This document shows, piece after piece, positions 1 to 4,404 of a DNA stretch of 6,385 bases; position 1 is the stretch's first letter; the number at the start of each line of letters is the position of its first letter. Made by a program: the position numbers and the translations under genes. The stretch comes from Patescibacteria group bacterium UBA3527 (GTDB lineage Bacteria > Patescibacteriota > Minisyncoccia > Phycocordibacterales > UBA918), in the NCBI GenBank assembly GCA_002377025.1, contig DFPA01000015.1, forward strand, positions 1 through 6,385. Reading direction: 5' to 3'. The notes under the pieces are model-generated. The model was given only the letters and a program-made list of their open reading frames with translations. It did no database searches and was not told the origin of the DNA.

Positions 1-22
1 CTGTTTTGGTAATAAGCTATAC

Positions 23-86
23 AAGGCCGCCAGTTTACTTAGTCACTGTGCTATCATGTACGCTTCCTGTGTAAACTGGCGGCTTT
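23..86 (+). terminator. Long-stem hairpin, probable transcription terminator
   Basis: A 16-bp stem pairs 23-38 with 71-86 (core CCGCCAGTTTAC / GTAAACTGGCGG) around a 32-nt loop. One pair is G25-T84, a wobble that holds only in plus-strand RNA, which favours reading it as the terminator of a plus-strand gene left of the window. A TAA at 10-12 could be that gene's stop, but too little is visible to call it. The right arm is followed by a pyrimidine-rich stretch (CTTTCTACGCTTCTTATTC), not a clean U-run. The element also lies downstream of the minus-strand cca gene and could stop transcription from both sides. Confidence 0.55.
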
Positions 87-172
87 CTACGCTTCTTATT
101 CAAAAAAGAGGTGAAAGTAGCTATATTTTAGGCCACATTTTAGAATTCATCATTGGTAATTACCTTCGCTAA

Positions 173-211
173 ATATCCCAAGGGATATCCCAAGCTGCTA
201 GATATCCACAG
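173..211 (+). repeat. Three ATATCC(C/A)(A/C)AG iteron-like repeats
   Basis: ATATCCCAAG occurs at 173-182 and again at 185-194 (12-bp period), and a variant ATATCCACAG at 202-211. The middle copy contains the palindrome GGGATATCCC (182-191). AAGCTG (193-198) and CAGCTT (209-214) flank the third copy and could form a short stem. The third copy differs by one base from a DnaA box (TTATCCACA). Function is unknown: it may be a protein-binding array or part of the 3' end signal of cca. The rest of 87-240 shows only a short palindrome, GGTAATTACC at 155-164. Confidence 0.4.
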
Positions 212-240
212 CTTAGGGACAATTTGGAGTCTCAAATCTT

Positions 241-1722
241 TTATCCGACCTTGTGTTCGCGAGCGATGGCCTTAAGAGCTTCTCTCTCCTCCTCCTCCTG
301 GCGTCTTTTACCAGCTTCGGCCAATTCCTCTAGCTCTGAAATATCAAGTTCTACAAGGGTTTTTGTTCTCTCGTTTAGATAATCTTCAGTATTTTTCTTA
401 GGATCATTCAAAACCTCCTCAAGTAGTGCGTGCAGTATGAAACCCAGTTTTTTACCCGGCTTTTCTCCGGTGATATTCATTATTTTCTGTCCGTTTGTCT
501 TTAACATTTTGACTGAAATAGGATCACGTAAGGCTTCGTCAACCATGGCCTTGTACTTACGGAAGCGGAATGGCTGTTCCTTCGGCCTTCCGGTGCCTAT
601 ACGGTCGCAAACCCTTAAATTTAGCAGATTTTCAATATTTTCCTCCCCTACTCTAGTGATAGTGCGGCGTACGGCAGAAAGAGTAATTTCATCCGGATCG
701 GAAAAAAACATGTGCCATCGTACCAGTTTTTCCACATTTTGAGCCAAATCTCTAGGCATTCTAAGCCTATTCATTATATCCTTGGCAATTTTAGCACCTA
801 CAACTTCGTGGCCAAAAAAGGTGTATTTCTTGGTCTTGCCACCCTCTCTGCGAGTTGCAGGTTTGCCTATATCGTGCAAAAGCGCTGCTAAGCGCATCTC
901 AGTAGAGTATCCCTTGTCTGCAGCGGCTTGGAGGGAACGCAAAAGGTGTTCGTACACATCATAGGCGTGTATACCGCTCTGATCACAGCCAATAGATGGT
1001 TTAATTTCAGGTAAGACGTAGTCCAGAAGACCTAGCTTCTCCAGATAAATCATTCCTTGCATAGGCTGAGAAGAATCGATAATCCGTAGCCACTCGTCTC
1101 GAATACGCTCAGCAGAAATATGGCTAAGATTCTTGCCATTTCGGCTGATTGAGGCCATAGTTTCAGATTCGATTGCAAAGTTTAGCTCGGTGGCAAGACG
1201 AACGGCTCTCATCATGCGTAGAGCGTCCTCTCGGAAGCGATCGTCCGCTTTTCCAACGGTTTTTAGGCGTTTTTTCTTCAAATCGGACGTTCCATCAAAT
1301 AAATCGACTATTTTCTCAGCTTTCGGCCGCCACGCCAGCGCATTGATGGTAAAATCGCGTCTCATCAAGTCTTCTTCTAACGAAACGCCAAATTTTACCT
1401 CATCCGGTCTTCTGGAATCGCTGTAAGTACCTTCAGTGCGATAAGGGGTGACTTCCACTACTTTAGTATCTGCTTCATCTTCAACATGCTCGTTTATTAC
1501 ACCCACTGTCCCGTAGTCGTTGTTACAAAAAGTTTCCTCTTCAGTCCACAAGCCCATTATTTCCTTAGGGGTAGCATTGGTGGTAATATCCCAGTCTTTA
1601 GGCGCCTTACCTAGAGCGAGATCACGTACACAACCACCCACCAAATATGCCTCAAAGCCCGCTTTTTCAAGCGTTTCAGCCACCCGGAGTACTTCTTTTG
1701 GGATATCCCCCTTGACTATCAT
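241..1722 (-). CDS. cca: CCA-adding tRNA nucleotidyltransferase (class II, with HD domain)
   Basis: This 493-residue cytosolic enzyme adds or repairs the 3'-terminal CCA of tRNAs using CTP and ATP. The N-terminal nucleotidyltransferase head shows the glycine motif at residues 28-34 (VGGCVRD) and the metal-binding Asp pair at D43 and D45 (DWD), followed by RRDFTINALA (121-130) and the family motif EDALRMMRAVR (165-175). A C-terminal HD domain follows, with HD at 283-284 in LLHDIGKP. HD domains are often fused to bacterial CCA enzymes and give phosphohydrolase activity. Length and domain order fit a full-length member, and the C-terminus ends in a charged, Glu-rich helix. The ATG at 1720-1722 is chosen because a TATAAT lies just upstream; there is no Shine-Dalgarno. 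Of the three tRNAs in this window, tRNA-Gly and tRNA-Pro lack an encoded CCA and would depend on this enzyme. It could be limited to A-adding or CC-adding activity, which I cannot tell by eye. Confidence 0.95.
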   Translation of the reverse strand: MIVKGDIPKEVLRVAETLEKAGFEAYLVGGCVRDLALGKAPKDWDITTNATPKEIMGLWTEEETFCNNDYGTVGVINEHVEDEADTKVVEVTPYRTEGTYSDSRRPDEVKFGVSLEEDLMRRDFTINALAWRPKAEKIVDLFDGTSDLKKKRLKTVGKADDRFREDALRMMRAVRLATELNFAIESETMASISRNGKNLSHISAERIRDEWLRIIDSSQPMQGMIYLEKLGLLDYVLPEIKPSIGCDQSGIHAYDVYEHLLRSLQAAADKGYSTEMRLAALLHDIGKPATRREGGKTKKYTFFGHEVVGAKIAKDIMNRLRMPRDLAQNVEKLVRWHMFFSDPDEITLSAVRRTITRVGEENIENLLNLRVCDRIGTGRPKEQPFRFRKYKAMVDEALRDPISVKMLKTNGQKIMNITGEKPGKKLGFILHALLEEVLNDPKKNTEDYLNERTKTLVELDISELEELAEAGKRRQEEEEREALKAIAREHKVG

Positions 1723-1728
1723 ATGAGC

Positions 1729-1734
1729 ATTATA
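1729..1734 (-). promoter_or_regulatory. -10 box of cca, leaderless arrangement
   Basis: A perfect TATAAT on the minus strand ends 6 nt before the cca ATG, so transcription should begin at or one base from the start codon. No convincing -35 hexamer is found at 16-18 bp spacing. The 1723-1797 gap is the divergent promoter region shared with the plus-strand HTH gene. Confidence 0.6.
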
Positions 1735-1797
1735 TGTTATTTAAGCCCGTTAATATAGATGATATAAACATATGAACTATGATAATGTGTTAAGGAT

Positions 1798-2475
1798 ATG
1801 AAGAAATTAGTACATGAAAGAAAGCTGGCAGAGGATTTGAGACGAAAAGGTCTTAGTTATAAGGAAATTATAGCTAAAGTGCCGGTTGCAAAGAGCACTC
1901 TCTCTTCCTGGTTAAAACCAATGCCCCTTTCTCAGTATGAGAAAAAGGTTTTAAGAAAGAGAGTATCTTCAAATATATCCAAAGGTAGAGCAAAGGCCGC
2001 AGCAACAAATAGGAAAAATAGACTGCAAAGAGAGAAGATTGTATTCGATGCCGCGAAGCGTGAGTATGATAAGTATGCTTCAGAGCCGCTTTTTGCAACA
2101 GGAGTTGCTCTTTATTGGGCTGAGGGAGCCAAGAGACAGTCGATGTTTCACTTCACGAATTCAGACGAGAAAATGATTGAGACGATGCTTTGTTGGCTCG
2201 AAAAATACAATAATCTCTACAGAAAAGATTTGTATTTCAGATTATTTTTACACCTTCCGTATAAGGATGAAAATTGGGAGCAATGGTGGGCTAAGGAGCT
2301 TGGAGTGCCATTGTCTAACTTCAAGAAGACTATTATTAAACCCTCTGGTTTAGGAGTTAAAAAACGTCCAAGTTATAAAGGGTGCCTAAGGGTCGAGGTT
2401 CCCAAAAGCAAGAGCTTGCTTTTCAAAACGAAGGTTTGGATCAAAATGATGGTTGATGATTATAAAAAACGGTAG
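1798..2475 (+). CDS. HTH-domain protein of unknown function, possibly LAGLIDADG-like C-terminal part
   Basis: This is a 225-residue basic protein. Residues 8-40 (KLAEDLRRKGLSYKEIIAKV...KSTLSSWLK) read as a helix-turn-helix of the resolvase/transposase type: a helix, 'GLSYKEIIAKV', then a recognition helix with STLSSW. A Lys/Arg-rich linker follows at about residues 48-80. The C-terminal part carries GVALYWAEG (about 102-110) and FTNSDEKMI (about 118-126). These resemble the repeats of LAGLIDADG-fold proteins and a family of uncharacterised CPR and archaeal proteins; this is recollection, not a search result. It may bind DNA or be a homing-endonuclease relative or domesticated derivative. AAGGA at 1792-1796 is too close to the ATG for a good ribosome site, and GATAAT at 1781-1786 is a possible -10. 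Its last codons overlap the predicted promoter of the tRNA-Arg gene starting 20 bp downstream. Confidence 0.75.
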   Translation: MKKLVHERKLAEDLRRKGLSYKEIIAKVPVAKSTLSSWLKPMPLSQYEKKVLRKRVSSNISKGRAKAAATNRKNRLQREKIVFDAAKREYDKYASEPLFATGVALYWAEGAKRQSMFHFTNSDEKMIETMLCWLEKYNNLYRKDLYFRLFLHLPYKDENWEQWWAKELGVPLSNFKKTIIKPSGLGVKKRPSYKGCLRVEVPKSKSLLFKTKVWIKMMVDDYKKR

Positions 2476-2481
2476 TACACT
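2453..2481 (+). promoter_or_regulatory. Putative tRNA-Arg promoter inside the end of the HTH gene
   Basis: TTGATG (2453-2458) and TACACT (2476-2481) match the -35 and -10 consensus at 4 of 6 bases each with an ideal 17-bp spacer. The start would fall near 2488, about 8 nt before the mature tRNA-Arg. The -35 and most of the spacer lie within the last codons of the HTH gene. Confidence 0.45.
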
Positions 2482-2495
2482 GCAACACGCTATAA

Positions 2496-2571
2496 GCACC
2501 CGTAGCTTAATGGATATAGCAGTGGCCTTCGGAGCCAAAGGTTGGGGGTTCGAGTCCCTCCGGGTGCACCA
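2496..2571 (+). tRNA. tRNA-Arg (anticodon TCG), CCA encoded
   Basis: A complete 76-nt cloverleaf. The acceptor stem GCACCCG / CGGGTGC pairs 2496-2502 with 2561-2567, the anticodon loop CTTCGGA gives TCG (decodes CGA/CGN), and the T-loop is TTCGAGT. Discriminator A (2568) is followed by an encoded CCA (2569-2571). Two stem positions are unpaired: T-T at the end of the D-stem (13-22) and G-A at the top of the anticodon stem (27-43). The rest is intact and it is probably functional. Confidence 0.93.
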
Positions 2572-2583
2572 AAAAGTGCGGAT

Positions 2584-2612
2584 TTGACCGCCTTCATGAA
2601 ATGGTGTTAAAT
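2584..2612 (+). promoter_or_regulatory. Putative tRNA-Gly promoter
   Basis: TTGACC (2584-2589, 5 of 6 to the -35 consensus) and TTAAAT (2607-2612, 4 of 6 to the -10) are separated by 17 bp. The predicted start near 2619 gives a leader of about 14 nt before tRNA-Gly. It lies wholly in the 61-bp gap between the two tRNA genes. Confidence 0.5.
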
Positions 2613-2632
2613 ACAGTACCAAATTAATAAAA

Positions 2633-2703
2633 GCGGCTATGGTTAAGTGGTATAACGGGTCCTTGCCAAGGATCAATCGGGAGTTCGATTCTCCCTAGCC
2701 GCA
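2633..2703 (+). tRNA. tRNA-Gly (anticodon GCC), CCA not encoded
   Basis: A 71-nt cloverleaf with acceptor GCGGCTA / TAGCCGC, D-stem GTTA / TAAC, anticodon loop TTGCCAA (GCC, decodes GGC/GGU), and T-stem GGGAG / CTCCC with loop TTCGATT. The discriminator at 2703 is A and the following bases are CA, so CCA must be added after transcription. Many bacterial tRNA-Gly have U73. A73 is more usual where the glycyl-tRNA synthetase is the alpha2 archaeal/eukaryotic-like type; that link to this organism is inference. Confidence 0.95.
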
Positions 2704-2713
2704 CAGATCGGCC

Positions 2714-2741
2714 AGCCCTGAAAGTGAATACTTTCAGGGCT
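2714..2741 (+). terminator. Perfect hairpin after tRNA-Gly
   Basis: A perfect 12-bp stem, AGCCCTGAAAGT (2714-2725) and ACTTTCAGGGCT (2730-2741), with a 4-nt GAAT loop, sits 10 nt after the tRNA-Gly 3' end. No U-run follows, so it is either an atypical terminator or a processing and stability element for the tRNA precursor. Confidence 0.5.
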
Positions 2742-2754
2742 GTTGCCGTATGTA

Positions 2755-2903
2755 GTGGGTAGAGAGAATCGAAAAAAGCTTCCGACGAAGCCAAAGTTTA
2801 ACTTGTTAAACTATGCACAGAAGCGGCGGGGTCGCGTAACACAATATTTTAAGACGTAGTCGTAGAAATATTGATGTGAAGGTGACCGATTCTCCCTATC
2901 TGC
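2755..2903 (+). ncRNA. Candidate structured RNA closed by a 17-bp long-range helix
   Basis: GTGGGTAGAGAGAATCG (2755-2771) pairs with CGATTCTCCCTATCTGC (2887-2903) at 16 of 17 positions; the only mismatch is A2763-C2895. Three pairs are G-T wobbles (2756-2902, 2757-2901, 2759-2899), which exist only in plus-strand RNA, so a transcript in the direction of the tRNAs is favoured. Between the arms are four local hairpins: GCTTC/GAAGC (2778-2791), AGTTTAAC/GTTAAACT (2795-2812), GCGGC/GTCGC (2823-2835, one G-T) and CAATATTT/AAATATTG (2842-2873) with a small inner stem. No ORF fits. It does not resemble tmRNA, 6S RNA, SRP RNA or RNase P RNA as I know them. The right arm resembles the T-arm and acceptor 3' half of the neighbouring tRNA-Gly. 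Expression is unproven. Confidence 0.4.
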
Positions 2904-2906
2904 AAA

Positions 2907-2945
2907 GTAAACAGCCTCCAACGCATGCGTTGTTGGACTGCTTAC
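2907..2945 (+). repeat. Compound hairpin after the candidate RNA
   Basis: Outer pairs GTAA/TTAC (2907-2910, 2942-2945) and CAG/CTG (2912-2914, 2938-2940) close on TCCAAC/GTTGGA (2917-2922, 2932-2937), with a CC bulge on the left. The apex contains a 12-bp palindrome AACGCATGCGTT (2920-2931). It begins 3 nt after the long-range helix and may be the 3' end signal of that RNA, though no U-run follows. Confidence 0.4.
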
Positions 2946-3066
2946 GAATCTACTCCCGATTTCCTCCCCCACCGATACGTTAAACCGACCTGCCGCTCTT
3001 ACTTCCTGATGAATTTCATCAAATCGGATAGTTCTACATAGTTACTACACAATCAGCAAACCCGCC
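2946..3066. other. Gene-free stretch with two weak inverted repeats
   Basis: No ORF or RNA gene is recognised. CCGATTT (2956-2962) is complementary to AAATCGG (3021-3027), enclosing TGATGAA-T-TTCATCA (3007-3021), a 7-bp inverted repeat with a single central base. These could be tails of the structured region to the left or chance. Confidence 0.3.
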
Positions 3067-3114
3067 CGAATAACCACTATAAAGGACAATATTGTCCTTT
3101 ATAGTGGTTATTCG
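3067..3114. terminator. Perfect 48-bp palindrome over the yraN stop codon
   Basis: The two 24-bp arms are exact reverse complements, with their centre between 3090 and 3091 and no unpaired loop in the DNA. The left arm begins CGAATAACCACT and the right arm ends AGTGGTTATTCG. The yraN stop codon (3108-3110) and last Glu codon lie inside the right arm. It is well placed as a two-way terminator between plus-strand RNA transcription and yraN. There is no flanking U-run, so this role is inferred from position and symmetry. Confidence 0.55.
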
Positions 3115-3518
3115 ATAATATTCTCAATAAATTGCCAAGTAGCGTACTTTTCACGTGGAACTACCCGTACCGCCGCCACATCGATCTGCCACTCTCCTTC
3201 ATACTCATGTTCCATCAGCCATGATTCGATCGTCCTGTACAGCTTTCTAAGCTTAAAGCGGTGTACTTGCTCCTCTGGGCGCCATGTTCCACGTGTAACC
3301 GCTCTATCCAGGTCGCGCCTTGTTTCATATGAAACTGTTTTGACCTCCACAAAGTGCACTGTATTTCCCTTTCTAGCTACTATGTCTATTTCACCCCACT
3401 TCTTCAGATAGTTTAGAGAAAGTATAGAAAAATCACGCTTCTTTAACTGGCTTGCTGTTATCAGTTCGCCCCAAGCTCCCACTTTGTTCTTTTTACCCGC
3501 CTTTTTTCCTTGCAACAT
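3108..3518 (-). CDS. yraN: YraN/UPF0102 family nuclease-fold protein
   Basis: A 136-residue protein with the full UPF0102 pattern of the restriction-endonuclease-like (PD-(D/E)XK) fold: AWGELITA with E18, GEIDIVARKGNTVHFVEVKT with D45, E58 and K60 as the presumed metal site, and a C-terminal W-QIDVAAV strand (110-117). Family length is usually about 110-130, so this is full length with a short basic N-terminal tail (KKAGKKNK). The in vivo function of the family is not firmly established; a role in DNA repair or Holliday-junction processing has been suggested. The ATG at 3516-3518 is used because TATAAT lies 14 nt upstream; no Shine-Dalgarno is present and the start codon overlaps a perfect parS site. 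Three further parS-like sites lie in the coding sequence, at residues around 63, 77 and 122. The stop is inside the 48-bp palindrome. Confidence 0.88.
   Translation of the reverse strand: MLQGKKAGKKNKVGAWGELITASQLKKRDFSILSLNYLKKWGEIDIVARKGNTVHFVEVKTVSYETRRDLDRAVTRGTWRPEEQVHRFKLRKLYRTIESWLMEHEYEGEWQIDVAAVRVVPREKYATWQFIENIIE
3147..3162. other. Degenerate parS-like site 1 (in yraN)
   Basis: CTTTTCACGTGGAACT keeps the CACGTG core, has a G/A variant on the right and about three other mismatches to TGTTTCACGTGAAACA. It is read in yraN as V-P-R-E-K (residues 120-124). Confidence 0.4.
3285..3300. other. parS-like site 2 (in yraN)
   Basis: TGTTCCACGTGTAACC has the CACGTG core, an intact left half with the common C variant, and two changes on the right (T for A, final C for A). 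It is read in yraN as V-T-R-G-T (residues 74-78). Confidence 0.6.
3321..3336. other. parS-like site 3 with TA centre (in yraN)
   Basis: TGTTTCATATGAAACT matches both parS arms but has TA for CG at the centre and T for the final A. It is read in yraN as V-S-Y-E-T (residues 62-66), one residue away from the V-S-R-E-T that a perfect site encodes in the same frame. It may be a decayed site or bind weakly. Confidence 0.4.
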
Positions 3519-3533
3519 GTTTCACGTGAAACA
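3518..3533. other. Perfect parS site (yraN start region)
   Basis: TGTTTCACGTGAAACA is identical to the widely conserved ParB-binding centromere sequence first defined in Bacillus, and the symmetry extends one base on each side (3517-3534). It covers the first base of the yraN start codon and the predicted transcription start, and touches the -10 box. Confidence 0.92.
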
Positions 3534-3538
3534 TTATA
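3533..3538 (-). promoter_or_regulatory. -10 box of yraN, abutting parS
   Basis: TATAAT on the minus strand ends 14 nt before the yraN ATG, so the predicted start near 3525 leaves a leader of about 7 nt. A weak TTGGTC (3554-3559) is the best -35, at 15-bp spacing. ParB at the 3518-3533 parS would cover the start site. Confidence 0.55.
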
Positions 3539-3605
3539 CTAATGATAAAGGACGACCAATTTTCGTTAATGTGGCTTAAAATAAGAGAAAACATAGCTTG
3601 ATACT

Positions 3606-4295
3606 CTAAAAGACATTGTCCTTTATCCCCTTATCCACGCGTTTGTCCCCAATACTTTTGTTCCTTTTTGTGTATCGATCAGAAAAAACTACCCAAATGA
3701 ACATAAATACTAAAACATTAAGGTACAAAACTGGCCAAAAGTGACCGATTTCCATAAAGCTATTAAAGTATATAACGCCTAGAAATGGAGTTAAAAATAC
3801 AAAAACTCGTAACCAAAAGCGTTCCACGTGCAACAATTGCGGTATCTGGAGCAGTGAAATTATTGCTATAAAGGCCAATGTGGCGTAAAACCTCGTGTCC
3901 AATGCACGATATAACTCCATGGCTATTACCAAATATAGTAGCTGTTGTAGCAGGATCTCTTTACTTTTGACAAATACGTAGCGATAGCTAATACAATGTT
4001 CGACTCGGCGCATGGTGGCACAAATACTTTCACCATCACGCAACAAACCCCAGCAACAGCCTAAAAGCGCTAAATAGCCAAATAAAATGAACGCAAGTTC
4101 TTCCTTCCAGGCATATTGGAAAAAATTCCCAAGTTCCACATGAAACAAAAGTAGGGTAGCAATACCAAAACTCATGAAAATTAAGTATGTTTCACGTGAA
4201 ACATACCGGTAATCTTCCTTTTTCCAAAGAAAATGGAGGTAATCGAGGCTAAAAGCACCCAGATAGAGCAAGGAAGCTAAAATCAACGTTTCCAT
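3606..4295 (-). CDS. Seven-helix integral membrane protein of unknown function
   Basis: A 229-residue protein that I do not recognise. Hydrophobic stretches suggest seven membrane segments, at roughly 4-24, 36-55, 66-86, 112-131, 136-155, 160-180 and 186-206, with a basic C-terminal tail (RYTKRNKSIGDKRVDKG). There is no obvious signal peptide, no repeated Asp/Glu or His in the helices, and no transporter motif that I can name. Four cysteines lie in or near the third segment and following loop (80, 81, 92, 101). Three parS-like sites are embedded in the coding sequence, one perfect at residues 31-37, and two more lie upstream, one over its promoter. The ATG at 4293-4295 is supported by a promoter 6 nt upstream. 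It is separated from yraN by 89 bp, and yraN seems to have its own promoter. Confidence 0.75.
   Translation of the reverse strand: METLILASLLYLGAFSLDYLHFLWKKEDYRYVSRETYLIFMSFGIATLLLFHVELGNFFQYAWKEELAFILFGYLALLGCCWGLLRDGESICATMRRVEHCISYRYVFVKSKEILLQQLLYLVIAMELYRALDTRFYATLAFIAIISLLQIPQLLHVERFWLRVFVFLTPFLGVIYFNSFMEIGHFWPVLYLNVLVFMFIWVVFSDRYTKRNKSIGDKRVDKGIKDNVF
3820..3835. other. parS-like site 5 (in membrane protein)
   Basis: CGTTCCACGTGCAACA has the CACGTG core and, apart from the common C variant, two mismatches (first base, and C for A after the core). It is read as L-H-V-E-R (residues 155-159), so the core falls in a different codon frame from the yraN sites. Confidence 0.55.
4132..4147. 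other. parS-like site 6 (in membrane protein)
   Basis: AGTTCCACATGAAACA has an intact right arm, the core changed to CACATG, and the first base A for T. It is read as F-H-V-E-L (residues 51-55). Confidence 0.5.
4188..4203. other. Perfect parS site (in membrane protein)
   Basis: TGTTTCACGTGAAACA again matches the ParB site exactly, and the symmetry extends three bases on each side to a 22-bp palindrome (4185-4206). It is read as Y-V-S-R-E-T-Y, residues 31-37 of the membrane protein. Confidence 0.92.
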
Positions 4296-4301
4296 AGTGC
4301 T

Positions 4302-4329
4302 ATGTTACACGTGTAACACTTTTTGGCAA
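4302..4329 (-). promoter_or_regulatory. Promoter of the membrane-protein gene, overlapped by parS
   Basis: On the minus strand, TTGCCA (4324-4329, 5 of 6 to the -35) and TAACAT (4302-4307, 4 of 6 to the -10) are spaced by 16 bp. The -10 ends 6 nt before the ATG, giving a leaderless transcript, as for cca. The palindromic parS variant at 4303-4318 covers the -10 and most of the spacer, and another parS-like site begins right at the -35. Confidence 0.5.
4303..4318. other. Palindromic parS variant (over promoter)
   Basis: TGTTACACGTGTAACA is a perfect 16-bp palindrome that differs from canonical parS only by the symmetric T/A swap flanking the CACGTG core. It lies between the -35 and the start codon of the membrane-protein gene. 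Confidence 0.75.
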
Positions 4330-4345
4330 TGTTCCACATGAAACC
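4330..4345. other. parS-like site 9 (upstream of membrane-protein gene)
   Basis: TGTTCCACATGAAACC has both arms nearly intact, the core changed to CACATG, and the last base C for A. It lies 11 bp from the previous site and adjoins the predicted -35 box. A short CCGAC/GTCGG repeat (4345-4349, 4359-4363) follows. Confidence 0.55.
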
Positions 4346-4404
4346 CGACTGAGGGGTCGTCGGAGGTAAATCTAAGGGTGTTGGTGTTTATAAATTGAGG
4401 GATA

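Noticed and set aside
2143..2158. TGTTTCAC half of parS in the HTH gene
   Set aside because: Only the left half matches; the right half (TTCACGAA) does not.
2386..2676. Minus-strand 96-codon ORF containing CTRRDSNPQPLAPKA
   Set aside because: This peptide is the well-known false translation antisense to a tRNA; the ORF covers tRNA-Arg and the end of the HTH gene.
2633..2903. Integrated element in tRNA-Gly bounded by the 12-bp direct repeat
   Set aside because: The enclosed segment is about 200 bp with no integrase or cargo, and the repeat falls in the conserved T-arm, which many tRNAs share.
2795..2987. Integron attC-like words (GTTTAAC, GTTAAAC at 2796-2811 and 2979-2985)
   Set aside because: The two words at 2796 are only 2 nt apart, there is no cassette structure or integrase, and the words are short.
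3006..3027. Hammerhead-ribozyme-like CTGATGA
   Set aside because: The GAAA core segment and the required stems are absent; the sequence is better explained as a small inverted repeat.
3631..3639. DnaA-box-like TTATCCACG, with others at 202-210 and 728-736
   Set aside because: They are single, scattered, imperfect and mostly in coding sequence; there is no cluster or AT-rich unwinding region, so I do not call oriC here.
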